Position numbers and translations under genes: made by a program
Notes under the pieces: generated by a model
The model's database searches: none
The model's input: the letters and a program-made list of their open reading frames with translations, nothing else
What the model was told of the DNA's origin: nothing
DNA from: Telmatactis stephensoni
Taxonomy: Eukaryota; Cnidaria; Anthozoa; Actiniaria; Isophelliidae
Assembly: GCA_029948255.1 (NCBI GenBank)
Contig: JALIZF010001825.1
Span: 620,001 to 684,000 of the forward strand
Length of the DNA stretch: 64,000 bases
Reading direction: 5' to 3'
Shown: piece after piece, positions 1 to 10,066 of the stretch
How the letters are laid out: every line of letters starts with the position of its first letter
Position numbering within the stretch: the first letter of the stretch is position 1

Positions 1-1705
1 TAAAATTGCATACTCTGTCCCAGACTATAATACTAAACGTTTTGTTATATGAATGTTTCCTGGCCTCTTTTATTGAGCAGTTCGTTGTGTAAACTGATAG
101 TGGGACCACACCCTATCCCAGATCAAAATGCTACCCTATCCCAGACCAGAAAGGCAAAAAATGATACCCTACCTCAGCTGAAAGACCGGCATATCTTATT
201 GAGCACAGCCCACCAAAGGAATGAGGCTGTCACTTGTGTCCATCAAGCTCCAATAGCTTCCGTTACAAATGAGTGGCTTGTCTTTATTCATTCTTCTTTT
301 TCCCGTTTTACCACAAAAAAAATTACAAAGACTTTACAAAGATGTTGCTGGCTTCACCTAAAAATCGGCCTAAATTTTTTATAAAACAGATATTTTGTCT
401 TGAATTTCGGGGTTCCTGTGGTGAAGCAAACAGTTGAGTAGCAGTGTTCAGGTTGGTCATCGTGTGAAACTTCTGGTTGTATGGTCAGGTGGTGTTGGAT
501 ATCCCCTTCTGCGAGTGTTTCTTCGATTGAAGAGGTTTGTTCTGGCTCAGAATAATTTAGCGACAAAAACAGCTGCGAGAAGGAACGATTCCGCGAACGT
601 AGAGTTTCAATAGCTTGACCTGCTTATTAAGCAGAATCGAACGCTCGACCAGCTCGTGGGGAAAATGAAAGTGAAACAGGCTAGAAACAAAAATGACTCA
701 TTCTTGGAGGCTTTCTCAGATGAATTTTGAGGCTAAAACGGTCTTATTCGAAACCTAAATTTTAAAACTACAAAATTATTTCAATGGTTGAGTCTTAATC
801 TAATTTGCGCAGGTCATTAAATAAATATTTCTCTGGAGGGAAGGCAATCTTATCATCAGTTGGGCTTGGGTTAGTCATCCACAAGTTATTGATTGATTTG
901 ACAAGATTCACCTTTAATTAACTAATATGGACAACAAGACTTTGTAAATTAAAGGTGGAAGGGAAGCAAGGGTGTCAAGCAGTTAAAAGCACCGGTCTGA
1001 CCGGGGGGGGGGGGGGGGGGGGGGGGTTATTGGATCAGAAAATTTTGGCTATCCTATTTTTCCAGGGCTTGCTGCTCCCCCATGCATGCTGCCATTAGCA
1101 TATTCTTGTTTTCATCACATTTATTCTCTACACAAAATTCACATTTTATACTTTTATCCCATTTTTGCAAAGCTTGCTTCTCTTGCACACCATCCTGGCC
1201 ACCTTATGCATGTATTATTTTGGTTGTATTTACCTAATTAACACCACCTTATCACTAAGACTTTGATCTTACCAGAGATTTTTGGGGATATTCAGAAAAT
1301 AAAGGAAGATTTTGCAGTTCCCAGTAAAAATAATTAATATGGTACGCAGAGCTACAGAAATATAATACATGTACATAAATTTGTTTTAAAAGTTGGTTTT
1401 ACTCACCAACTGGCTTGCATTTACAACATTACCCAGCTACGGAGTAGTCAGGACAAAGTCTTTATAAATATCCCTTATAATTCATCCCTTACAATATAAA
1501 ATATTTTTATGGTTTTAAAATTCAGCATGGGATTTGTTTTGCTTCCTTTTAAGTCCAAGGGATTTTGGATTTTTCATTTGCACTTCGACCCTGTCACTTT
1601 AAATCTGTAGTATCCTCCCTTCCCCTGGGGGGATACAACTTTAGCAGTTTGTTGAATGTATTGCAAAAAAGAGTGAGTCTTAAATAGTTTAATAAACAGT
1701 ATAAA
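1..1705. other. Intergenic, no gene seen
   Basis: No exon with recognisable protein similarity and flanking splice sites was found on either strand. The short open frames here have no domain signature. The only distinct structure is a run of about two dozen G at roughly 1003-1026. The stretch ends at the hairpin element that precedes the NAPE-PLD gene. Confidence 0.5.
1003..1026. repeat. Poly-G homopolymer tract
   Basis: An uninterrupted run of about 24 G. Similar C or G runs occur near 16611-16632, 17117-17136, 32848-32862 and 46484-46499. Exact lengths of such runs are unreliable in most sequencing data. Confidence 0.9.
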
Positions 1706-1854
1706 TAGTGCAGATTTTGTATGAGTGTGAAAAGGCTGCGGCACGGTCACGGCACGGTTATGGCAGAATTTTTAAATGTTTTGATAGGAAACATGGCACT
1801 GACACGGTCATGGCACGGCGCGGTCCTTTTCACACTCATACGAAATCTGCACTA
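1706..1854. mobile_element. MITE-like hairpin element, family A copy 1
   Basis: A 149-bp element whose two ends are inverted copies of each other over about 30 bp. The left end starts TAGTGCAGATTTTGTATGAG and the right end is its reverse complement with one mismatch. The middle is rich in GGCACGGTCA-type motifs. Both ends carry TA, as expected for Tc1/mariner-derived MITEs with TA target sites. Related copies lie at 12446-12604, 17855-18001 and about 18136-18268. It sits about 75 bp upstream of the NAPE-PLD start codon. Confidence 0.8.
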
Positions 1855-1929
1855 ACGATGACATCTTGCAAAAAAGTTCATGCTTTACTAAATGTTAATA
1901 TTGTTTAATTGAAACATAGGATTTAAGTT

Positions 1930-4533
1930 ATGGCGGAAGGGACTTTAAAAGATGAAATTGATACAAAATATCAAAGCTGTAAACAAAATGGTCGTTATAT
2001 CATTCCATGGGGAGGTAGCCGTCCTTCGATGTTGGATGGTATCAAGTGGCAATTATTTGAAACAAATAAGTCTGATGTTGGAGGAACATGGAGGAGCTGG
2101 TGGAGATTCAAAGAGGAAGTAAGTGCTATGAGATCACAACTTTGACTGTAGGATGATGAATGATTATGATGATGTTTTAGATTGGAGTACTCCATGCTTT
2201 GTTTGTATAATTCTTATGAAGATGATTATATTGCTACACATTCAAAGACTGTTATATCTCAATCAATTCAGTTTGTCCCCATAAATCTGATGAAAAAAAA
2301 ATTAATTTTCTCCTTTAGTGGAACTGGTTGAACTCCCATAAGTATTGGAACACCTCCCATAAGTACAGAGAGGTGCGGCTGTGCTTATGGGAGGTGTGGC
2401 TGTCCTTATTGGAGGTACACCTCCAATAAGTACAGGGACACCTCCCATAAGTACAGGGACACCTCCCATAAGTATTAGAACACCTCCTATAAGTACAGTG
2501 CCACCTCCCATAAGTACAGAGAGGTGTAGCTGTGCTTATGGGAGGTGTGGCTGTCCTTATGGGAGGTGTGGCTGTCCATATTGGAGGTGTCCCTGTATTT
2601 ATGGGAGGTGTTTCTGTATGTATGGGAGGTGTCTCTGTACTTATGGGAGATGTCCCTGTACATATGGGAAGTGTCCCTGTATGTATTGGAGGTGTCCCTG
2701 TACGTATGGGACATCTCCCATAAGTACAGGGACATCTCCCATAAGTACAGGGACACCTCCTACCATCTCACCTCAAATATGCATTGTCATCCACTTGATA
2801 CTTGCCATCCACTTTTTCAATACGTTTTCATGAGTTGCTTGGATTAACATAAATGGCCATCTCTGCATGTTTTGCTCATCAATTATGAAAGTCTACGGTA
2901 TCCGTACATTAATTAAATTGATCATAGATACTTTTCTACTTTAAAGGAACTAGAGAACAATTTACCAGTTGAAAAACCACATCTTGAGACATTGAAGAAC
3001 CCACCTCAAGATGCTTTACAAGTGACATGGATTGGCCATGCGACAGTGCTGGCTCAAATGGATGGTCTTAACATACTAACAGACCCAGTTTTCAATGACT
3101 ATTGTGGACCATTCAGATTTGGAAGCTATAAACGGTATCGACCATTACCAATGGAAGTTGCAGACTTACCAGATGTTGATGTTGTCATCATAAGTCATAA
3201 TCACTATGATCACCTTGACTATACATCTGTTAATGATTTAAACAAGCGATTTGGTAGCAAGATTTGTTGGTATGTCCCAATGGGGACTGGACAGTGGATG
3301 AAAGATTGTGGCTGTGAAAATGTCCAAGAATTAGAATGGTGGGAAGAAAAGAAACACTTCAAAGATAATAGAGTATTTTCATTCTATTTGACACCATCTC
3401 AGCATTGGTGCCGTCGAGGAGTAACTGATGAGAACTGTGCCCTATGGGGTAGTTGGTCTGTTGTTGGACCAAAACACAGGTTCTTTTTTGGAGGGGATAC
3501 TGGGTATGATTGTGAAGTCTTCAAGCTTATTGGTCAAAAGTTTGGACCTTTTGATTTAGCAGCATTGCCAATAGGAGCCTATGAACCAAGGTATGGTAAT
3601 GGTGCAATTTTGTCTGCACTCCAGGCAAATTTTTACTCTGAGTAAGAGAGCAGTAAATACTAGACCCACACCCTTTCCAGATGCAATGCATTTTCCTTAA
3701 CAATTATTCTTATTGCCTCTGTCATTAGATGGTTTATGAAATTTCAACACACAGATCCACAGGGTGCAGTTGATATGCACAAAGACCTCAGAGCAAAGCA
3801 TTCAGTAGCTATTCACTGGGGAACGTTTGCACTTGCCAATGAGGTACAGCATTTGACTTGGAGTTAATTTGCATCAATATTAATCATACTTTGACATGGT
3901 CATGTATATCTGCAGTACTCTATCCTGACCCATGCTTAATTACCAGAAAGATAGGGTTGTCACTGAGTCAGTTGAGGAATGTGATAGTATCTTTCTTAGT
4001 GCGCATGGGTCAAGACAGTTCCATTGATTATACTCGACAACAAACTGATAGTGCTGCTATGCATGTGCTGCTGCTGCTGCTGATGATGATGATGGTGATG
4101 ATGCCATGACATTAATGTCAAACCAAACTTAACGACAGTCACAAGGCAGTCCATCGTGGAGGGAGTTGACTCTACTGTCCGGGTTCCCCGGGGCCGGGCC
4201 GGGTTCAAGCCATGGTCAACCTAACACTGAAATACATTGTAACAAAAGAGAAATTGGTGGCTTTGTAAAAACAAACTAATACCATTGGTCAAATAAGAGT
4301 AGGGCACCCGAACAGTAATTGCTGAAAACTGTTGTCACTGGTTTCCTTTCGCTTTTAAAGAAAGTGCAAAGAAAATTAATTTTGTCTTGTTATTCATATT
4401 TAACAAAATCATTTCTTCTATATTTTAGCACTACATGGCACCTAAAGTGGAACTCAATCAAACACTTACTGAGAAGGACATCAGCCAATCTGAGTTTTTT
4501 GTCCTCAAACATGGAGAAATTAGGACAGTTTAA
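1930..4533 (+). CDS. NAPEPLD: N-acyl-phosphatidylethanolamine phospholipase D (NAPE-PLD)
   Basis: Zinc metallo-beta-lactamase-fold enzyme that releases N-acylethanolamines, including anandamide, from membrane N-acyl-PE. Four coding exons join in frame: 1930-2118, 2947-3590, 3729-3843 and 4429-4533, giving 350 residues, slightly shorter than the human protein (393). All junctions are GT/AG with matching phases (0, 2, 0). Family hallmarks are visible: VTWIGHATV, the metal-binding SHNHYDHLD in exon 2, [32 protein letters not shown] running into [10 protein letters not shown] across intron 2, [13 protein letters not shown] across intron 3, and the C-terminal FFVLKHGE. The ATG at 1930 was chosen because the short N-terminus runs directly into the conserved NGRY..PW region. 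No signal peptide is seen; the family is membrane-associated. All metal-ligand positions expected for the family look intact. Intron 1 holds an inverted minisatellite. The last exon is copied at 9635-9739. Confidence 0.95.
2332..2762. repeat. Bidirectional 21-bp minisatellite in NAPE-PLD intron 1
   Basis: About twenty imperfect copies of a 21-bp unit containing CCTCCCATAAGTACAGGGA. Units at about 2335-2370, 2415-2520 and 2710-2762 are in this orientation. Units at about 2372-2415 and 2520-2710 are the reverse complement (GGAGGTGTCCCTGTACTTAT). The array can therefore fold into long hairpins. Several open frames cross it on both strands, but these are by-products of a stop-free unit. Confidence 0.9.
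4075..4100. repeat. Short CTG/GAT triplet repeats
   Basis: A short CTG run followed by a GAT/GGT run, within NAPE-PLD intron 3. No coding role is seen. Confidence 0.7.
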
Positions 4534-5674
4534 GTAGCTCTGGTATATCCTGCAACCATGGGTTTCAACTTGCTTGAATAGGAACATTACATTTCATAGA
4601 TTATAAAATGTTTGATTGTCTGCCACATAGGAGTATAATCAGTACCTACCAAGCTTTGTAACACATCAAATTTCACGTAATTTTGGGCGAAAAAAAAGGA
4701 GTTTTACTTTTGTCATATCTAGCCATATTTTGAGTATTCACTTCTGGCGCTAGATCATATGTGAACAGAGTTGGTTTGATGTGTTGCTGTCTACCATGCC
4801 ACGAGGGTTTTTGCAGTTTTCACAGATAGTGGGCGTGAGTGCCAAAAGAAGAAAAACCACCAAAAGATTTTTTCAATTTTTGGTATTTTCACTATACAGT
4901 TGCTTAACATGTAAACACTAGTCTGTCTGTCATATTGACATCGGAAACTCCGACCCTGCAGAACTGTATTGTTTACATATAAATAAAAAGAAATCGAAAA
5001 GTAAAAAAGTCCGGTAAAATTAATTAAATGTGTATAACTGTGCAAACTTGAAGTTGACGACGTGTGAGGCCATCTGGTTGACACATTGTGGGAACGTTAC
5101 TACGAGATGCAAACTCAAGTAAAAAAAGTGATAAGAGCAAATACTTGGAAAACAACTTGACGCATTGCATGGACGTCCATCACAGTACGTCTGAAGATAA
5201 AGAGGCCCTGAAAAAGTTGCTTTTTACCCCTTGAAAAAAATATGCATTTTATAATTTATTTGCAGATACGGACTTACGGCTAAATGTTTTCGTAGTTTTA
5301 AGCGTAACACATTTACAAAATTACGCAACAACAACCTCTCAGTTATTTGGATTGCGCCCCTTTTTATCATGCAACTATGCAGTGGAATACGTTTAAATGG
5401 TACTGGATAACTGCACCCCATTCAAAATATTACTCGACCCCTGGAGACAACCCCTTTTCTGACTATTCTTATGATCAATATATAAGATTAGTTATCAAAG
5501 TATCTCGGCCTCGAAGAGCTAATCCAAGTACTAGTTACACACCCATTTCCAACATAGACGAAGATCCTTATACCTGAATTTCAAGTGCGCTTATAATCTC
5601 CATACATTAACATGTCTAACAGTTTGGCTTCTCCCCTCAAGTGTATGATTTAGTGCTGGAAAATGCCGGGAAAA
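4534..5674. other. Region downstream of NAPE-PLD, no gene seen
   Basis: About the first 200 bp (to 4732) is the 3' flank of the last NAPE-PLD exon; this flank is also copied near 9740-9940. After that I see only short unsupported open frames. Confidence 0.5.
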
Positions 5675-5760
5675 AAAGCGTGGCTTAGTGCGCGGCTTTC
5701 TAAGTGAGAAGTTCTGACGGTTCGATTCCCAGTGACCTCTCACACTTGCATTTCTAATGT
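5675..5760 (+). ncRNA. tRNA-derived SINE-like sequence
   Basis: Contains an A-box-like TGGCTTAGTGCGCGG at 5681-5695 and a B-box-like GGTTCGATTCC at 5719-5729, spaced as in tRNA genes. No complete cloverleaf was derived, so a SINE head or tRNA relic is more likely than a working tRNA gene. An upstream or downstream SINE body could not be delimited. Confidence 0.4.
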
Positions 5761-6022
5761 CACTAGTACCCTACACACTTGTTTCGCGCGCTCTCTCTAT
5801 CTGTATGGCTTTTAATAGTTAGCTTTAAACACACCTAAACCAGAGCACTGATAGAGTTGAGGGGGAGGGTGGGGGAAATTAAGGGCGGTTTGCACCGTCG
5901 ACCTCAAGTTTATCAATAGAACGACTACGAGTTATTGGCATTAAATATTAAGGTTACTTTAGCTTTATGACACCTATTATACATAATTACACCCGTTTAC
6001 AAAATACAAATTCAAATTCAAA

Positions 6023-6126
6023 TCTTACAAAGTATAAGTAAAACAGCATTTCTTATGTCACCAATACGTAGACAATGCAATAAATGATAGGATTCAGGAT
6101 CCCATTCAGTAGTAGAGTGACGTTTT
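6023..6126 (-). pseudogene. Decayed copy of GPCR C-terminus
   Basis: On the minus strand this matches the end of the neighbouring receptor: it reads LLLNGILNPIIYC, then shifts frame, after which DIRNAVLLIL can be read in another frame. It begins about 20 bp beyond the receptor's stop codon. The copy covers TM7 and helix 8 only and cannot make a receptor. It indicates a short tandem duplication or the relic of a neighbouring paralogue. Confidence 0.85.
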
Positions 6127-6145
6127 GGATTCCGTCCCCTTTTAG

Positions 6146-7084
6146 TTAACAATTGATTATCTTACGAAGTATAAGCAAAACAGCATTTCTAATGTCGCTA
6201 ATACGTAGACAGTATATGATAGGGTTCAGAAGCCCATTCAGGAGTAGAAGGGTTGTCGATGACATAAAAGCGGAATAAAACCACTTTGGCCAGGTTTTCA
6301 GCGTCATTGTATAAGAGGAAAATATCAAACATGGGACATAGCACAGCACGAAGGCACCAATGATATAGTACATAGTGTTGACAGATTTCTTGTATCTTGG
6401 CATGTTTATAGTCTGTTGTGTTGATTGCACCTGGGCGTGGATCTGTGCAGAGTGTCGACGAATTACTTGAGAGATTTTGACCAGGATAAAGATGTTCACT
6501 AGAAGCAAAAGAAGAATAACTGCTGGGAAGACTAGCAGAAAGTACAATGCGAGGTTTCTCTTTTTGCTTTGAACAGAAACTGCAAACTGATTAATCAATA
6601 AACATGGGACAACAGAACCAATCCAAATCACCACCAAACCGATACCATAACGGTTTGTTGTAACAATTTCTTGATATCGCAGGTGGAGATGAATCGCAAG
6701 AAATCTGTCGACTGTAATAGCGGTGAGCGTAAAATACGATACGTAACCAAACCCAACCAGTAGCAATGACAACACTTTTTGTGTACTGTTTAACAACTCA
6801 CGTGAATTAGAGAAAAACGCAAACACGTTTACGCAGAACACAGGTTGTGAGCTGACACTGGCAGCAAAATCTGAAATGGCCAAGCCAAGAACAAGAAGAT
6901 TCGCAGGAGTTCGTAGAGAGGTTGTCCTTACGAAAGTTAAAATAATAACAAGGTTCAAAAATGCAGCAAGAAAAGCGATAAGCGCATTAACTGTGAGCAT
7001 AAAGACAGAGAAGTTTATCATGTGTATATCTTGAGTAAGCGGTGGCGGAGAAGAGAAAGGTGTAAAATTGTTGCTGTTGTTCAT
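6146..7084 (-). CDS. Rhodopsin-like (class A) G-protein-coupled receptor
   Basis: Intronless receptor of about 312 residues. I start at the ATG at 7084 (MNNSNNFTPF) because the longer open frame to 7147 begins with GTG. The N-terminus is short and carries likely N-glycosylation sites (NNS, NFT). Seven hydrophobic segments follow. Visible class A marks: N in TM1 (LNLVIILTF), LAISDF in TM2, a DRFLAIHLHLRY box at the end of TM3 (DRF in place of DRY), a TM6 with FVLCYVPCL rather than the usual CWxP, and NPIIYCLR in TM7. The cytoplasmic tail is very short and ends in Cys. The size, tiny loops and absent introns resemble the melanocortin/adenosine-like receptors that are expanded in cnidarians. The ligand cannot be inferred. 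Confidence 0.9.
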   Translation of the reverse strand: MNNSNNFTPFSSPPPLTQDIHMINFSVFMLTVNALIAFLAAFLNLVIILTFVRTTSLRTPANLLVLGLAISDFAASVSSQPVFCVNVFAFFSNSRELLNSTQKVLSLLLVGFGYVSYFTLTAITVDRFLAIHLHLRYQEIVTTNRYGIGLVVIWIGSVVPCLLINQFAVSVQSKKRNLALYFLLVFPAVILLLLLVNIFILVKISQVIRRHSAQIHAQVQSTQQTINMPRYKKSVNTMYYIIGAFVLCYVPCLIFSSYTMTLKTWPKWFYSAFMSSTTLLLLNGLLNPIIYCLRISDIRNAVLLILRKIINC

Positions 7085-7659
7085 GATACAGTCAATGAAG
7101 GATTGCGCAGATTGCTCGGTGCGTAGTCGTAAGTCCAATGCAACCACAATGCTTTTTGGAAGTCAAGAGGCTCAAGATTCCTTGATAACACTTCTATACA
7201 ATTTCCTTTTGAAGTCTCTTCTATAAAGAACTCGTGGGCCACCAGAAGGAACCACAAATTTTCTTGGAGTGAAACGGATAAGGTTTTGAAGACTTTCTAT
7301 TTTTGTTTTTACACTTCCAACTTGTCTAGCTAGGCTCTGTCAGCAAATGTATTGTATTGAGGCAGGACAGATATACAACCTTGAGATTAATTTGCGAAAA
7401 GGGATTTTTCATTCAGTTCTGTAATATTGGGTTCTTCTGCCTTTGAAAATACACTACATGATAGTTCGTTGTCTTCCCCTGTCAAACATTCAGCTTGTAC
7501 ACTAATGTAAACTGAAATTGTCCTACTTTATACAAGCTGTGTAATCAATCAAATGTCCAACTTCAGCCTATTTCATTTCCGGCCCTTTCGTTTATCTATG
7601 GCATATACGTCATATACTAATAAGCATCTCAGTATAACTTTATTCAAGTAGCTTTATTA
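7085..7659. other. GPCR upstream region
   Basis: Upstream flank of the receptor on the minus strand. No further exon or recognisable promoter element could be supported. Confidence 0.4.
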
Positions 7660-8218
7660 CTCGTGCCCAGGCCTTAAGGCCGGGAACGAGTTATAAACTG
7701 CAAATGTTTTTTTTTTCCTCTGGTCGTCTCGAGAATGCAGCATTCTTGCGCAATCAGTCACGTGTTACACCCGTGATTGGTTAAGAACGTAAAAAACAAT
7801 GCCCTTCATTCATCACCTCCGTAGTGAACGCCAGCGAGGAACTTTAGGAATGCAAGATGGCGGACTACAAAGAAAATAGCTTTCAGAGACAGGCTTTTCC
7901 TGCAGTAGCACAATGTAATTTGGAGCTTTTAACTCGAGGTATACCTATATACTTATAAGAGCTTCAGAATGGGCTGTTAGTTTGAGCTTGATCTCCAATA
8001 CTTTGACCAAATATCGAACTCTCAATGGAATACTTGAAACCGAAGCTCTCGAGACGCGATAAAGAAGTGATTCCTTTTTCGAGCTGGAAATCTACGAATT
8101 TCTCACCCTACATGTTGCTAAACGAACGCATATAGAGGCAAGTCAATTATATTTCTCATTCAAGCATTCAAGAGATCTTGAGAGGTTTTTATACTGAATT
8201 TTTATATATTTATATATT
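7660..8218 (+). repeat. Dispersed repeat family B, copy 1, with a short conserved ORF
   Basis: Shares extended similarity with about 57240-57680 and 59200-59340. It starts with a small hairpin (ACTCGT..ACGAGTTATA). Next comes a conserved block with the short ORF at 7857, reading MADYKENSFQRQAF..LELLTRGIP; the equivalent at 57537 reads MPAKLQNGFQKQAV..FELFTRDIP. A GT follows the conserved peptide in this copy, so it may be a first coding exon carried by a repeat. No downstream exon was found. Confidence 0.55.
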
Positions 8219-9098
8219 TTCATGGAACCAAGGCTCTATTTGACCTGATGCTTTTGGTCACGTAATGGATAAAACATCTGAAACATGAACGAAAAAATAC
8301 ACGATTTGTTATTGTGTCAAAAACGTCGTTGTAGAAGTCTTTACAGCAAACAATTGAGATGTATAGTGAAATAAAAAGTTGAATAAACTGGTATATTTTT
8401 GCATGTTGGAGATATCTAATATCCATGCATAAAGGCAAACACTAATAGCTGCTGACGGACAAATTGACTAATCAGATATTCTTTAAAAAGGTCAAAAAAG
8501 GTCTTTATTATGTTACGGTGAAGTGAAGAATGCGTGAAACGGCTCTGGGAAGAGTACGAACGGGGCCGGTCATTGAAGCCTCTCCTAAAAGGGGCTCCCA
8601 GGGCACGAGTGAACGCACGTGTGCGTCTAGTTCTATTAGATTCACCCCTCATCATATCCATTTTACATAAAGATACGATAACCCTACACAGTACCTGGGA
8701 TAACGTGTTTTGAACGTCCCAAGGACCCCAGGACCCCAAGGACAACAGTGTTATACACTGATGGGTTAAATCCTGTATAAATACTCGTTATTATTATTAT
8801 TATCCTAAGAGACAAGAAAACCTGAAGTCGACCATAGTCAAGCATGTGCTAGGGCTAATGGGGACTAATGTAGGCGAGTGCTCTCCACTCTTCCGGTAAG
8901 TGCTGTCGGCACTTCCTAAGTTGTTTTATTGAAAGGAGCGCTGAATAAAGAATATTCAATGAAAAAGTTTGATTTTTTCTCCGTACAAAAATCGAAAGGC
9001 ACACGCAGTCGAGCTCGCGTTGCTTAGTAATTATCATACGAGTCGGTTTTCTTTGTGATTTGTAGGGCTTTATATCTAGAATTTTCCTGCTCATTATA
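8219..9098. other. Intergenic, no gene seen
   Basis: AT-rich sequence with short open frames on the minus strand that show no domain or splice context. Confidence 0.4.
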
Positions 9099-9537
9099 GA
9101 GGGGGACATGGGGGTTGCCAAAATCCGCAAATCCACAAGAAAAAATCGTTTGAAACCGTGAATCCGCTTGGGAAATTGACTAAAATCTGCATGTGTAATT
9201 TCGGTAATAACTATGAAACGCACTTCAAAACTATATTTTAAAAGAATGTTACAACAAATGCTTATTTATACATTTGCATGCCATGCTTTGATATAAAGTT
9301 TGTTCCGCAATGGAATATTGTTAAAGAAAGCGTTTTCTCTGACGCAAAGTACGTTACACATGTCTGTAAGTAGCATGGCCATATAAATTATAGTTTTTAT
9401 TGGATCATTTCTTCAAATCCGCCATTCTGACCATTGTGGATGAATCCGCAAATCCGTTCTTAAAAATATCAATATCCGAGAATCCGCACGTAAAAGAAGG
9501 CTCAATCCGCCGATCCGCAAACCCCCATGTCCCCCTC
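9099..9537. mobile_element. Non-autonomous TIR element beside the duplicated NAPE-PLD exon
   Basis: Bounded by perfect inverted repeats GAGGGGGACATGGGGGTT (9099-9116) and its reverse complement (9520-9537). The interior is non-coding and repeats the phrase AATCCGC many times near both ends. Its right end lies 3 bp from the start of the duplicated NAPE-PLD segment, so it may be linked to the duplication breakpoint. I could not assign a target-site duplication. Confidence 0.75.
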
Positions 9538-9540
9538 CGG

Positions 9541-9940
9541 AAAACTGCTGTCATTTGCGTCCTTTCACTTTTAAAGAAAGACGTGCAAAAAAATTAATTT
9601 GGGCCGAATTAAAATCATTTCTTTTTTATTTTGGCACTACATGGCACCTAAAGTGGAACTCGATCAAACACTTACTGAGAAGGACATCAGCCAATCTGAG
9701 TTTTTTGTCCTCAAACATGGAGAAATTAGGACAGTTTAAGTAGCTCTGGTATATCCTGCAATCATGGTTTCAACTTACTTGAATAGGAACTTTACATTTC
9801 ATAGATTATAAAATGTTTGATTGTCTCAGTGCCACATAGGAGTTTAATCAGTACCTGCCAAGCTTTGAAAGATATCAAATTTCACGTAATTTTTGGCGAA
9901 AAAAAAGAGTTTTGCTTTTGTCATGTCTAGCCATATTTTG
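9541..9940 (+). pseudogene. Duplicated last exon and 3' flank of NAPE-PLD, acceptor lost
   Basis: About 400 bp closely matching 4322-4732: end of intron 3, last exon and 3' flank. The exon part is 9635-9739, the same length as the original (105 bp), with one amino-acid change (Asn to Asp) and an intact stop. The splice acceptor AG at 4427-4428 is GG here (9633-9634), so the exon should not be spliced in. No other NAPE-PLD exon is found between the two copies. It is a partial segmental duplication rather than a second gene. Confidence 0.9.
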
Positions 9941-10066
9941 TTTTCAAAATGTAATTTTTGACCAAATAACTGCTAAATCGATGTAGTAGCTTTCTTCTGT
10001 GACATCGTATTTTTTGCCAGTCTTAAACAGCTCTGAGATAAAACAACGACAACAACAACAACAACA

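Noticed and set aside
2302..2847. Overlapping frames over the intron 1 minisatellite
   Set aside because: Repeat-derived, present on both strands, inside a well-supported intron.
7085..7147. Longer N-terminus for the GPCR (333 residues)
   Set aside because: The upstream codon is GTG; the ATG at 7084 gives a normal short N-terminus with glycosylation sites.
9635..9739. Alternative last exon of NAPE-PLD
   Set aside because: Acceptor dinucleotide is GG, and the original exon upstream already ends the frame; kept as a pseudo-exon.
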